From positions 18,051-82,050 of the forward strand of contig JAWXBI010000242.1 in NCBI GenBank assembly GCA_034439915.1: DNA of 64,000 nucleotides, given 5' to 3'. The first letter of the stretch is position 1, and each line of letters opens with the position of its first letter. Origin of the DNA: JADJLQ01 sp034439915 (GTDB lineage: Bacteria > Bacteroidota > Bacteroidia > Chitinophagales > Saprospiraceae). Shown in pieces: positions 44,287-53,027 of the stretch. The notes beneath the pieces are model-generated. The model worked only from the letters and a program-made list of their open reading frames with translations. It had not been told where the DNA came from and did no database searches. Position numbers and translations under genes: made by a program.

Positions 44287-45063
44287 TTAGGAATTTAATT
44301 TAATAAACCCCCCGTCGATCGGAAAATCCGTCCCGGTTACAAAAGCCGATTCATCACTGCAGAGATAAAGTGCCAGGGAAGCGATTTCTTTGGGCTCACC
44401 CATGCGACCAATCGGTTGGGTTTTAGCTAATTGAGCAAATATTTCTTCTTCTTTCCCGGGATAATTTTTAGCGATGTACCCGTCCACAAAAGGGGTATGT
44501 ACCCTGCCGGGACTGATGCTGTTGCACCGTATCCCTTGTTTAATAAAATCCTTGGCCACCGAACGGGTCATGGACAATACAGCGCCTTTGCTCACAGAAT
44601 ACGCAAAGCGTTCGGATATGCCAACCGTACCGGCGACAGACGCCAAATTGATAATATTGCCTTTAGACCTTTTTATCAGGTAGGGCAGGAGAGCATGGAT
44701 AGTATGGTAATATCCCCTGACATTGATATTGTAGATCCGGTCAAAAAATTCAGGGGTAGTGTTTTCTGCTGTGCCGACGTGTCCGATCCCGGCATTATTG
44801 ATGAGAATATCGATGGGAGATTCACTTTCTATTTCTTCCAGGACTTGTTTTATTTTATCAAGATCACTGACATCGGCTATCGAGGACCGGCATTGGCCTC
44901 CGATGGAGTGAATAGCTTCCATAGCGGCAATGCCAGCAGCTTCATCCAGGTCCAGGATATGGACAAAGGCATTTTGAGCTGCCAGAGTGGTTGCTATAGC
45001 CTTGCCGATTCCGCTGCCGGCTCCGGTAATGACAATTGTTTTATTGGACAGGTCAAACATCAT
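44287..45063 (-). CDS. SDR dehydrogenase, probable 2-keto-3-deoxy-L-fuconate dehydrogenase
   Basis: A classical short-chain dehydrogenase of 258 residues. The NAD-binding motif is TGAGSGIGKA, the NNAG strand is present, and the catalytic Ser/Tyr/Lys sit in NLASVAGT and YSVSKGA. The PGRVHTPFVDGYIAKNYPGK stretch is like enzymes that oxidise 2-keto-3-deoxy sugar acids. It would form the diketo acid used by the next gene's product. It lies 5 bases after the mutarotase gene. The name is inferred from the pathway context. Confidence 0.78.
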   Translation of the reverse strand: MMFDLSNKTIVITGAGSGIGKAIATTLAAQNAFVHILDLDEAAGIAAMEAIHSIGGQCRSSIADVSDLDKIKQVLEEIESESPIDILINNAGIGHVGTAENTTPEFFDRIYNINVRGYYHTIHALLPYLIKRSKGNIINLASVAGTVGISERFAYSVSKGAVLSMTRSVAKDFIKQGIRCNSISPGRVHTPFVDGYIAKNYPGKEEEIFAQLAKTQPIGRMGEPKEIASLALYLCSDESAFVTGTDFPIDGGFIKLNS

Positions 45064-45068
45064 ATCGA

Positions 45069-45398
45069 TCAGAGTTTAAATACCAGTTTGGCCGGCATCC
45101 ATTTGGCACCGGGCGCAAGGCCAGGCAAGCCTTGTTGATAACCCCACATCAATTTTTCCCATTCCTCAACCCTGGGGTTGGCTTTATCCATAACCATTTT
45201 GCGTTCAAAGCTAAAGGATTCATCCCCTTCTATGATCATAAACAACCTGTTGATTACCCGGTAAATTTCCATATTCACGATGCCGGAATCCCTCAGACTT
45301 TGCAGGATATCGGGCCATACTGACTCATGGTATTTTTCATATTCCGAGATGAGCTGTGGATCATCTTTTAAATCGAGGGCAAAACAATATCGGGCCAT
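45069..45398 (-). CDS. L-fucose/L-rhamnose mutarotase (RhaM-like)
   Basis: A 109-residue RhaM-type (DUF718) ferredoxin-like protein that interconverts the alpha and beta anomers of a 6-deoxyhexose. The motifs RYCFALDLKDDPQLI, EYEKYHESVWP and VEEWEKLMW are typical, with the histidine in YHESVWP a catalytic candidate. Between two SDR genes of a fucose-type pathway it most likely acts on L-fucose; RhaM-like enzymes for rhamnose look very similar. Confidence 0.88.
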   Translation of the reverse strand: MARYCFALDLKDDPQLISEYEKYHESVWPDILQSLRDSGIVNMEIYRVINRLFMIIEGDESFSFERKMVMDKANPRVEEWEKLMWGYQQGLPGLAPGAKWMPAKLVFKL

Positions 45399-45421
45399 AA
45401 AAAGATTTTATAAAAAGTCGA

Positions 45422-46204
45422 TCAGGTCAGTGCCCGGTCCAGATGGGTATAACCCCCGTCGACATAGACATATTGACCTGTGATGTGTGATGCCTTGTTT
45501 GAAATCAGGAATACAGCCATATCAGCTATTTCCTGAGGTTGGGTAAATCTTCTTTCAAAGGGAATTTTAGAGGCAATATGATCTTTTTTGGCCTGGGGAT
45601 CCGGAAAAGTCCCCACCCACCATTCGTACAATGGGGTCCAGACTTCGGCCGGGATCAAAGCATTCACCCGGATGCTATAAGGTAATAGTTCAGCCGCCCA
45701 ATCGCGGGTTAGGCCAAGGATACCTGCTTTAGCACATACGTAACCGGAAGTGCCGCCTTGGCCGGTGATAGCCGTTTTGGAGCTGGTATTGAGAATAGTG
45801 CCTTTGGTTTTTTTTAAATAGGGCAGACAGAGGTAAGCCATATTGTAATAATGCATCAGGTTTTTCTGAAGGCTGTGTTCAAAGGCTTCCGGGTTGCCGG
45901 TTTCGAGGCCTACATTGTCATTGATACCTGCATTATTCAGGAGGCCGTCCAGGCGTCCAAATTCGGCAACGGCAAATTCAACCGCGTCCATACATTGATC
46001 AAATTCCGTCAGATCTACTTTAAGGAATTTTGAATGACCACCGGTTGCTTTGATTTCCTGAAGAATAGCCGCACCCGCATCGTCATCCTTGTCCAGGATT
46101 ACCGGGATGGCACCTTCTGCAACCATAGTCATTGCAATAGATCTGCCGATTCCTTTGGCTCCGCCAGTGATTAAAAAAACTTTATCCTTTATTCCGAGAT
46201 CCAT
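45422..46204 (-). CDS. SDR dehydrogenase, probable L-fucose dehydrogenase
   Basis: A 260-residue classical SDR. The nucleotide motif is TGGAKGIGRS, NNAG is present, and the catalytic residues sit in NTSSKTAITG and YVCAKAG. The C terminus ends with DGGYTHLDRAL, a tail I associate with L-fucose dehydrogenases. It would oxidise L-fucose to L-fuconolactone. Its start overlaps the end of the lactonase gene by 16 bases, so the two consecutive enzymes are translationally coupled. Confidence 0.78.
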   Translation of the reverse strand: MDLGIKDKVFLITGGAKGIGRSIAMTMVAEGAIPVILDKDDDAGAAILQEIKATGGHSKFLKVDLTEFDQCMDAVEFAVAEFGRLDGLLNNAGINDNVGLETGNPEAFEHSLQKNLMHYYNMAYLCLPYLKKTKGTILNTSSKTAITGQGGTSGYVCAKAGILGLTRDWAAELLPYSIRVNALIPAEVWTPLYEWWVGTFPDPQAKKDHIASKIPFERRFTQPQEIADMAVFLISNKASHITGQYVYVDGGYTHLDRALT

Positions 46205-47037
46205 GAGGCATCTAAATTATAAAATTGAACCGCGTTTTTATAAAACAATTTATTTTTTTCTTCCTGGTCCCAATCCTGGGTAAAGGTCTTAACAATATCC
46301 AGGACATTTTTGTAAGAGGCAGCCAATAGACAGACCGGCCAGTCCGAACCAAACATCAGACGATCCGGCCCAAATATTTCCGCCGCTGCCTGGAGTACAG
46401 GTACAAAATCCGGATATCGCCATTGTTTCCAATCCGCTTCCGTGACCATGCCGGACAGCTTACAATATACATTGGGGCAATCGGCAAAATTCATCATCAG
46501 ATCTTTCCAGTTGTCAAATTGTTTTGACTTGATGGCAGGTTTTGCCAGATGATCAATAATAAATTTTTGATGCGGGAATTTTTTTACCAACTGCCAGGCC
46601 GAAAATAAATGACGCGGATGGATGACGATATCGTAACAAAGATTGTTAGGGGCCAGTGCCGCCAGGCCATCGAGAAAATCCGGACGTTCCATAAAGTCTA
46701 CCGGTTCGCTTTGAAGCACATGGCGCACGCCTTTGAATTTTGAATGACTGGAAAAATGTTGCAACCTTTCTTCGACGACCGGTTTGCATAAATCTACCCA
46801 ACCGACTACGCCTTTAATAAAATCGTTTTCATCGGCGTATTTTAACAGCGTTGTTGTTTCTTCTTCCGTAGATGAAGCCTGGACGGCCACACAACCGCTG
46901 ATATGATTGGTTTCATAAATAGTTTGAAGATGTTCCGGCAGATAGTCTTGCCGGAGGGTTTGCATACTATCCTGTATCCAATCGTATTGAACAGGATCAT
47001 ACCTCCAGAAATGTTGGTGAGCGTCTATAATTTGCAT
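46189..47037 (-). CDS. Amidohydrolase-family lactonase, probable L-fuconolactonase
   Basis: A 282-residue amidohydrolase-fold enzyme of the COG3618 type. It opens with the metal-binding IDAHQHFW, has the mid-chain histidine (IIDHLAKPAI) and KLSGMVTEADW, and ends with the conserved aspartate in MFGSDWPVC. Members hydrolyse sugar lactones such as L-fucono-1,5-lactone or L-rhamnonolactone. It is the first gene of the minus-strand sugar operon. Confidence 0.87.
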   Translation of the reverse strand: MQIIDAHQHFWRYDPVQYDWIQDSMQTLRQDYLPEHLQTIYETNHISGCVAVQASSTEEETTTLLKYADENDFIKGVVGWVDLCKPVVEERLQHFSSHSKFKGVRHVLQSEPVDFMERPDFLDGLAALAPNNLCYDIVIHPRHLFSAWQLVKKFPHQKFIIDHLAKPAIKSKQFDNWKDLMMNFADCPNVYCKLSGMVTEADWKQWRYPDFVPVLQAAAEIFGPDRLMFGSDWPVCLLAASYKNVLDIVKTFTQDWDQEEKNKLFYKNAVQFYNLDASWISE

Positions 47038-47100
47038 ATGGTACTGCGGGGGCTAATGTAAGCAATACTTTGTTGTCTATGATGGTTTTGTTTTTTTAAT

Positions 47101-47108
47101 TAAGTTTG
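47101..47108 (+). promoter_or_regulatory. -7 promoter box for the M20D amidohydrolase gene
   Basis: TAAGTTTG fits TAnnTTTG and lies 20 bases before the ATG at 47129, in the 91-base gap between divergent genes. Confidence 0.5.
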
Positions 47109-47128
47109 CTCTTCATTTAAACTATTCA

Positions 47129-48715
47129 ATGAAAAAGACACTGATTCTATATTTATTCCTGTCAGTCATGTACCCCGGATACGGTCAGAAAGTGTATTCC
47201 AGGCAACAAATCGAGGCTTTGAAAGAAGAGGTCATGACCAAAATCAGTCAACAGTCTAAAACGGCCCAGGTCATGGTGGATAAAATATTCAGTTTTGCCG
47301 AATTGGGTTTTCAGGAGATCGAAACGTCCAATTATATCTGTGGCATATTAGAAAAAAACGGATTTAAAGTGACGAAAGGTATATCCGGTGTTCCTACCGC
47401 ATGGTGGGCTCAATGGGGTAGTGGTAAACCCATCATTGCTATAGGATCTGATTTGGATTGTATCCCCAAAGCGTCTCAAAAACCCGGGGTAGCCTATCAT
47501 GATCCAATAGTGGAAGGAGCGCCAGGACATGGAGAAGGCCACAACAGTGGAATACCTTTAAATATCCTCAGTGTTTTGTCCGTAAAGGAAGTCATGCAAA
47601 GAGAAAAAATATCCGGGACCCTGATCTTATGGCCAGGGGTCGCTGAAGAGTTGGTGGCCACCAAAGCATTTTATACCAGGGATGGGTATTTTGATTCCGT
47701 AGACCTTTGCCTCTTTACTCATGTCAATAGTAATTTAAACGTGACGTATGGTCAGGCCCAGGGTACGGGGCTGATTTCAGTCGAATATGAATTTACCGGA
47801 GAAGCCGCCCACGCCGGTTTTGCCCCCTGGAGAGGGCGAAGTGCTGCCGATGCGGTTGAACTCATGAGTATAGGTTGGCAATATCAACGTGAACACCTGG
47901 ATCCCCTGCAGCGCTCCCACTCGGTAATTCGAAACGGGGGGGATCAACCCAATGTGGTTCCATCCAAAGCTTCGATCTGGTATTATTTGCGGCACATTAC
48001 GTATCCGCAAATCATGAATCTCTATGATAAAGCAAATCGGATTGCTGATGGTGCCGCGTTGATGACTGGCACTACGGTGAAGAGAAAAGTATTGGGCTCC
48101 GCTTGGCCCAGGCATTTTAATAGACCCATGGCCGAAGCTGCCTATCAAAATATACGGCAAATCGGTTTGCCGGCGTGGAGTGAGGCGGATCAGACCCTGG
48201 CCAAGGCTTTGCAAGCTGAGGTGGGCTCTGCACAAAAGGAAGGATTGTCCAGCCGATTGGATACCCTCGAAGCCCCCAGGTCAAGCCCGGTCAGCGGAGG
48301 ATCTGATGATATCGGTGATATTTCCTGGAAACTGCCTACCATTACGCTGGGCTATCCTTCGAATATACCCGGTTTGCAGGGACACCATTGGTCCAATGCA
48401 GTTTCGATGGCTACTCCGATTGCATACCAAGGAGTGATTGCCGGGGCTAAAGCAGAAGCGATGACTCTGATTGATTTTTTTACCAAACCTGAACTGGTGA
48501 TCCAGTCCTGGGCATATTTTAAAAATGAACAAGGTATGGAGATCAAATATGTGCCGATGGTTTCCAAAGAAGACAAACCGGCCATTTACCTCAACAAGGA
48601 CATTATGGATGTTTATCGACCAAAACTTAAACCATATTATTACGACGAGACCAAATACAATACCTACTTGGAACAATTGGGTATTAAATATCCTACGGTC
48701 AAACCCAAATCCTGA
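47129..48715 (+). CDS. Exported M20D-type amidohydrolase (AbgB-like)
   Basis: A 528-residue protein with a signal peptide (ending near YPGYGQ) and an M20D amidohydrolase body like p-aminobenzoyl-glutamate hydrolase AbgB. Visible motifs are SFAELGFQEIETS, GSDLDCIP, GEAAHAGFAPWRGRSA and a C-terminal GHHWSN. The usual metal cysteine in HxCGHD appears changed: the stretch reads GHGEGHNSG, with Glu in the Cys position. A C-terminal extension of about 50 residues is lysine- and tyrosine-rich. Its stop overlaps the LOG gene start by one base (TGATG). The substrate is unknown. Confidence 0.83.
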   Translation: MKKTLILYLFLSVMYPGYGQKVYSRQQIEALKEEVMTKISQQSKTAQVMVDKIFSFAELGFQEIETSNYICGILEKNGFKVTKGISGVPTAWWAQWGSGKPIIAIGSDLDCIPKASQKPGVAYHDPIVEGAPGHGEGHNSGIPLNILSVLSVKEVMQREKISGTLILWPGVAEELVATKAFYTRDGYFDSVDLCLFTHVNSNLNVTYGQAQGTGLISVEYEFTGEAAHAGFAPWRGRSAADAVELMSIGWQYQREHLDPLQRSHSVIRNGGDQPNVVPSKASIWYYLRHITYPQIMNLYDKANRIADGAALMTGTTVKRKVLGSAWPRHFNRPMAEAAYQNIRQIGLPAWSEADQTLAKALQAEVGSAQKEGLSSRLDTLEAPRSSPVSGGSDDIGDISWKLPTITLGYPSNIPGLQGHHWSNAVSMATPIAYQGVIAGAKAEAMTLIDFFTKPELVIQSWAYFKNEQGMEIKYVPMVSKEDKPAIYLNKDIMDVYRPKLKPYYYDETKYNTYLEQLGIKYPTVKPKS

Positions 48716-49449
48716 TGGCTGGTAAAACTGGCATAATTCCCAAGGCTGAATTTTTATTTCTCGAAGGTCCCAAACCAAGGACCTTTGAATTCCTCTTTGC
48801 ATTAAAAGTATGGTGGCAATTTATAAAAGGATTCCGGACTTTACATTTTATGGGACCAGCGATCACCGTCTTTGGTGGCGCCCGGTTTAAATCAGGCCAT
48901 GAATTTTATAAACTCGGGGAAGAAGTGGGTAAACGAATTGCTCAATCGGGTTTTGTAACCGTTACCGGCGGAGGACCCGGTCTGATGGAGGCAGTCAATA
49001 AAGGGGCTTTCGAGAATGGGGGCAAATCGATAGGTATCAATATCCTGTTGCCGTTTGAACAATCGCCCAATCCTTACGTGCATCAATCTGTAACAATCAA
49101 CCTGTTTTTTGTAAGAAAAACCTTGTTGCTCAAATATTCTTATGCTTTTATCGTGTTACCAGGAGGTTTTGGTACCCTGGATGAATTGTTTGAGACCATC
49201 ACCTTGATGCAGACCAATGTGGTTCATGATTTTCCTGTCGTATTGATCGGGAAAGAATTCTGGACTAAATTATTCCATTTTTTGGATGATATGGTCTCTT
49301 ACAAAACTATTTCTCCTGAGGATATCCATTTGGTCAAGATTACAGATTCGCTGGATGAAGCGATGGAATATATCCAAAAGGATATAAATCTAAACTATCA
49401 GATTAAACACGGAAAAAAACCCCTGTGGTGGTTATTTGAAAAATCCTGA
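48715..49449 (+). CDS. LOG-family protein (nucleotide 5'-monophosphate phosphoribohydrolase-like)
   Basis: A 244-residue protein with the lysine-decarboxylase-like LOG signature PGGFGTLDE (near residue 152), the Rossmann-like loop GGGPGLMEAVNKGA (near 84) and an N-terminal extension of about 40 residues. LOG proteins hydrolyse the N-glycosidic bond of AMP or cytokinin ribotides. It is translationally coupled to the M20D gene. The bacterial physiological substrate is often unclear. Confidence 0.88.
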   Translation: MAGKTGIIPKAEFLFLEGPKPRTFEFLFALKVWWQFIKGFRTLHFMGPAITVFGGARFKSGHEFYKLGEEVGKRIAQSGFVTVTGGGPGLMEAVNKGAFENGGKSIGINILLPFEQSPNPYVHQSVTINLFFVRKTLLLKYSYAFIVLPGGFGTLDELFETITLMQTNVVHDFPVVLIGKEFWTKLFHFLDDMVSYKTISPEDIHLVKITDSLDEAMEYIQKDINLNYQIKHGKKPLWWLFEKS

Positions 49450-49452
49450 GGA

Positions 49453-49611
49453 TCAAATTACCCCAAAAGCCTTCACCAAATAGGTGCCGAAAAACGGTAA
49501 AGCCACCCAAAACCACTCCGGTTTAATTGCCAGAAAAGCGACTATTACAATAAAGGAAATCGCCGTGTAAATCCACAAGGTCCGGGTTGATTCTTTTTTT
49601 GTTTGTTCCAT
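49453..49611 (-). CDS. Small membrane protein of unknown function (52 residues)
   Basis: An ATG at 49611 opens a frame of 52 codons ending in TGA at 49455-49453. A charged N terminus (MEQTKKESTR) leads into two hydrophobic helices: LWIYTAISFIVIVAFLAI and, after PEW, a second one from FWVALPFFGTYLV. The charge layout is like a real inner-membrane protein, and the frame ends 3 bases from the convergent LOG gene stop. No family is recognised. Confidence 0.6.
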   Translation of the reverse strand: MEQTKKESTRTLWIYTAISFIVIVAFLAIKPEWFWVALPFFGTYLVKAFGVI

Positions 49612-49710
49612 GACATTTTGTTAACGGCAACAAAAATAACAACAAAATCTAATTGAAGGATACAATTTATCGATCCGAGGGAGTTTTACTTTGGACTACA
49701 GGAAACAAAA

Positions 49711-49752
49711 AAAGTGCGGAAACCTTCGGAAGAGTATCCACACTTTGTTTTT
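49711..49752. terminator. Hairpin with T- and A-runs, possible bidirectional terminator or leader structure
   Basis: AAAGTGCGGA (49711-49720) pairs with TCCACACTTT (49737-49746) with one internal mismatch; a CTTCGG loop lies inside. Both strands have a T-rich tail. No gene clearly ends here: it lies between the start of the small minus-strand gene and the AsmA-like gene. The rest of the 336-base gap (49612-49947) holds a 43-codon open frame (49851-49982) that I do not accept as a gene, and two copies of GACAGGTTAA (49893-49902 and 49939-49948). Confidence 0.5.
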
Positions 49753-49947
49753 GGGATTAAAAAGTCCTTACACCAAGACGGTAATCCAATTTTCATGCCA
49801 AATCTGGATCAGGAGAGCTTAAGCGTTCAACCATTTGTAATCTACTGATAATGAACCGTACAATTTTAAATAATGAGTTTTCCGAAGCAGGAGGACAGGT
49901 TAAATGTCTAATGATGAGCGAAACACTTCAACCTGGAAGACAGGTTA

Positions 49948-51639
49948 ATGAACATGAAATCAATAAAACCGACTTTGAATAAGAGTGTCTCTGGTCTCAG
50001 CAGCAGTCTAAAAGGCGGGGGTATCCTGGTATTAATTTTGACCCTCCTCGGCGCAGGATTGCTGTGGTGGAACTGGTATAAAAAAGATTTTATTAAAAGT
50101 AAGGTGGTACAAACCGTCCACGAAAAAAGTCAAGGACTATACCAGGTAACCTATGATGACCTTATTCTCGATGAAATGGCAGGATCCCTTTCCATATATA
50201 ACTTCAGCCTCCGGTATGACAGCACCCGGATTTATGGGTTGGCTCAAATGGTCCAGACCCCATCATTTTTAATTAATATCCGGATTCCCGAAATCCATGT
50301 AAGAGGTGTGGTAACACCCAAAGTTCTGATAGCAAACGAACTGGAGGGAAGGATCCTGGAATTAAAGAATCCTATGATCGAAATTATTCGGACAGGACTG
50401 GGAAAAGATTCTATAAGCTCGACTTCGCTGGAGGTTTATAAGCAGATTTTGGGCAACCTGGATTTGATATCGATCGACACCATATTAACTACCGGTGCAC
50501 ATATTACCGTTTCCAGTTTAAATGAAAAGAAGCCCAGCATACAATTGAACAATATTTCAGTAGCCCTGATCGATGTTAAAGTCGATAGTGCCAGCAATGC
50601 CGACACCAGCCGTTTTCTTTTTTCCAGGAAAGTTAATGTGGAATGTGCCCGTTTGGCCTGGACTTCTGCAAATAAACTTTACGACTTCAACCTGGACGGT
50701 TTTTCTTTAAACTCCGCAGCACGACGTGTAGAGATTAAAGAATTCCATATCTGGCCCATTCTAAGTGAAGATGCCTATGTAAAACAGTTTACGACCCAAA
50801 AAGACCGGTTTTATCTGGTTACAAACAACATCCATCTGACCAATCTGAATGTCAATAAATTTTTTGAGAATAAACTATTCGCCGATAGCATGATTATTTC
50901 GACACCTCAATTCCGTTTGTACCGCGACCTTACCATGAAACGCGACCGCAAAAACAGGTTGGATAAAAACCTGCAAAGTTTATTAAATGAATTGCCCATT
51001 CCCATTCACCTTGGAAAAATTATTATTCAAAATGGTTATCTGGAATATAAATTAATCGGGGAAAAAACGCAACAACCGGGTAAACTTCAATTTTATAATC
51101 TGAATTGTACAATTGGAAATTTTACCAACGATAGCCTGATGATTGAAAAATACAAGGTGCTGACCGTCGATATGAACGCGCTCTTTTTAAATCAAAGCAC
51201 GGTCAGGTTAAACTGGAGGTTTTACCTGGGACGTCCAAATGGGATCTTTGACGTAAAGGGAACACTCGGTGCTTTGGATGCTTCCAAATTGAATCCCATG
51301 TCCAGACCGTTAGCAGCACTCGAATTTAGCAAAGGCAGGGTCAATGGATTGGAGTTTGATTTCAGCGGCAATATTTATGGGATGGAAGGACAAGTCAAAT
51401 TGGCTTACGATAACCTCAAAGTTAATGTATTGAAACTCGATGAAGACACGCAGGAATTAAAAAAGGATGGTTTAACACAGCTGGCTGCAAATATCTTAAT
51501 CCGAAATTCGAATTCCAAAAAAAATGGGCAAGTGAGGATTGAACAAGTGAATTATAAACGTGACCCCTCGCGTTCTTTTTTGAATATGTTTTGGAAGGCC
51601 GTTTTGTCAGGTATACGGCAAACCATAGGCGTAAAATGA
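49948..51639 (+). CDS. AsmA-like envelope protein (DUF748-type)
   Basis: A 563-residue protein anchored by one N-terminal helix (residues 25-42, LVLILTLLGAGLLWW). It is followed by long runs of alternating beta strands such as VVTPKVLIANELEG and IPIHLGKIIIQNGYLEY. This pattern, with one inner-membrane anchor and a long beta-rich periplasmic body, fits the AsmA/TamB/DUF748 superfamily, implicated in moving phospholipids to the outer membrane. The match is by pattern rather than motif, so the family is moderately certain. An ATG at 49954 is an alternative start. Confidence 0.65.
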   Translation: MNMKSIKPTLNKSVSGLSSSLKGGGILVLILTLLGAGLLWWNWYKKDFIKSKVVQTVHEKSQGLYQVTYDDLILDEMAGSLSIYNFSLRYDSTRIYGLAQMVQTPSFLINIRIPEIHVRGVVTPKVLIANELEGRILELKNPMIEIIRTGLGKDSISSTSLEVYKQILGNLDLISIDTILTTGAHITVSSLNEKKPSIQLNNISVALIDVKVDSASNADTSRFLFSRKVNVECARLAWTSANKLYDFNLDGFSLNSAARRVEIKEFHIWPILSEDAYVKQFTTQKDRFYLVTNNIHLTNLNVNKFFENKLFADSMIISTPQFRLYRDLTMKRDRKNRLDKNLQSLLNELPIPIHLGKIIIQNGYLEYKLIGEKTQQPGKLQFYNLNCTIGNFTNDSLMIEKYKVLTVDMNALFLNQSTVRLNWRFYLGRPNGIFDVKGTLGALDASKLNPMSRPLAALEFSKGRVNGLEFDFSGNIYGMEGQVKLAYDNLKVNVLKLDEDTQELKKDGLTQLAANILIRNSNSKKNGQVRIEQVNYKRDPSRSFLNMFWKAVLSGIRQTIGVK

Positions 51640-51697
51640 GGTTTATCACCGGATAACAATATCAGGTATTCCTTAAATCTTTACCATGTTGAATAAC

Positions 51698-51730
51698 TAA
51701 AAAAGTGCAGCAACCGGTAGGTTGCCACAC
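51698..51730 (-). terminator. Terminator of the outer-membrane barrel gene
   Basis: Read on the minus strand: GTG, two unpaired bases, GCAACC, a 4-base loop, GGTTGC, two unpaired bases, CAC, then a run of Ts (the A-run at 51698-51704). It lies 28 bases beyond the barrel gene's stop. Confidence 0.8.
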
Positions 51731-51758
51731 GCTTGAATTATAGTGATTAAAAAACTCT

Positions 51759-52436
51759 TTACAAGTATATACGATATCCAATATTCATTCCAAATCCATA
51801 ATTTTTAAGACGGAGGTCAATCAGGGTATTGTCTATTACCCTGCTAAACCCCTGCTGATAATTGACCTGGGCAAGCAGAGCTCCCTGTTCAAATTTAATT
51901 TCTGCTCCCAGGCCCAGGATGCCACTGAGTTCAACCCTCCGGTAGATATTGTCGTTCAGGTCCAGTTTGGTCCTGAGCAGGTTGATGTCGAAGATCAGGT
52001 TTGCTTTGGTCCTTACTTCTCCACTCATAGCATATCCGATAGCGGGCCCAGCCAAAGCATAAAAAGCTACCGGACCATCATTAAAAGTATACTTCATTTG
52101 TACGGGCAATTCTGCATAGCGCAGCGTGGTATTTGCTTCTACGCCGATTTTAATGGGCAAATTGAGGATGTCGAGATCAAATCCCTCATTTAACTTGAAC
52201 CCTTTTTCAGTATATCCCAATCCGGTAATCAGTGAAAAACGGGGTGAAAAATCCTGTGACCACATCACCTGGGCTTGTAAGCCATGGTGGAATTTGTAGT
52301 CGGGCCTCATCGAGGATTGTAAACCCGCAGTAGTTACATTTTGTAAAGAAGGCCCTGCGGTGATCACCAGGCTATTTTGAGCAAATAAGGAGGTAACACA
52401 GCAAATCGAAAATAAAAAGTTGATAATGGTTTTCAT
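51759..52436 (-). CDS. Outer-membrane beta-barrel (porin-family) protein
   Basis: A 225-residue protein with a signal peptide (MKTIINFLFSICC to LFAQ) and an eight-strand-like barrel pattern: alternating hydrophobic residues, strands such as SLITGLGYTEKGF, YTFNDGPVAFYALAGPAIGYAM and a terminal YGFGMNIGYRIYL. The ATG at 52436 is chosen because it starts the signal peptide; the open frame extends upstream to 52460. The function beyond membrane barrel is not deducible. Confidence 0.8.
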   Translation of the reverse strand: MKTIINFLFSICCVTSLFAQNSLVITAGPSLQNVTTAGLQSSMRPDYKFHHGLQAQVMWSQDFSPRFSLITGLGYTEKGFKLNEGFDLDILNLPIKIGVEANTTLRYAELPVQMKYTFNDGPVAFYALAGPAIGYAMSGEVRTKANLIFDINLLRTKLDLNDNIYRRVELSGILGLGAEIKFEQGALLAQVNYQQGFSRVIDNTLIDLRLKNYGFGMNIGYRIYL

Positions 52437-52594
52437 GTTAGTCATGTTTGATATATACACGCATTATCTTAGTTAAGCTGCGTTAAGGTCGCATTATAAA
52501 AAGATTAAATAATCAACCAGGTATCGAATTTGTGATGGTTTTGATTAAAAGCCGGGATAGGAAGTGAATGAATTTCTATAAGAGTGTTCAAAAA

Positions 52595-52631
52595 TAAAAA
52601 AAGTCACCCGGACAAGGTCCTGATGTTTTTT
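52595..52631 (-). terminator. Terminator after the small glycine-rich gene (bidirectional)
   Basis: TCA-GGAC pairs with GTCC-TGA around a short loop on the minus strand (52604-52622), followed by at least seven Ts (A-run 52595-52602). T-rich sequence also follows on the plus strand. Apart from this the 219-base gap 52437-52655 shows nothing recognisable. Confidence 0.6.
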
Positions 52632-52655
52632 AATCAAAAAATAATTTTAATACGC

Positions 52656-52931
52656 TCAGGCTTTCTTAAATAACCCGCCCAATAAAGAACCGGCACCACC
52701 ACCCAAAACAGCGGTAACGATCGAAGCCACGTCAAGGTTGTTGCCCCCTTCTGTAATGGCAAACAAACCCAACGCTGAGGTAATCAAGGGCAAAATATTA
52801 CCCCCGATGGCGCCCGACAATAAGTTGCCGACCATCCCCAATCCGTTTTTCTTAAGCAATGTAGCTATCCATCCTCCGCCTGCACCGAAGATGGCATTGA
52901 CTAAATAGGGAAGAATTGCATCCATAAACAT
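52656..52931 (-). CDS. Small glycine-rich hydrophobic protein
   Basis: A 91-residue protein made largely of hydrophobic glycine-rich helices (AIFGAGGGW, LLSGAIGGNILPLI, VLGGGAGSLLGGLFKKA), with a glycine-zipper-like pattern and a basic tail. Short proteins of this kind occur widely in Bacteroidota without known function, so membrane association is the only fair statement. An ATG two codons downstream is also possible. A terminator follows. The resemblance to small bacteriocin-like peptides is only superficial. Confidence 0.65.
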   Translation of the reverse strand: MFMDAILPYLVNAIFGAGGGWIATLLKKNGLGMVGNLLSGAIGGNILPLITSALGLFAITEGGNNLDVASIVTAVLGGGAGSLLGGLFKKA

Positions 52932-53027
52932 TTAAGGTTTTAGTCATGAAAAAAATCAGTAACTAATTTAAAGCATGTTATTGATTTTTTAACTTTACCA
53001 GGTTGTAAACATTTCAGTCCAATAAAA

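Noticed and set aside
44431..45138. 235-codon plus-strand open frame across the SDR and mutarotase genes
   Set aside because: It is antisense to two recognised enzymes and its translation resembles no family.
49851..49982. 43-codon open frame overlapping the AsmA-like gene start
   Set aside because: No recognisable features, it overlaps a better-supported gene, and frames of this length arise by chance.
52656..52931. Bacteriocin-like peptide gene
   Set aside because: The glycine-rich hydrophobic makeup is suggestive only; there is no leader motif, immunity gene or dedicated exporter nearby.
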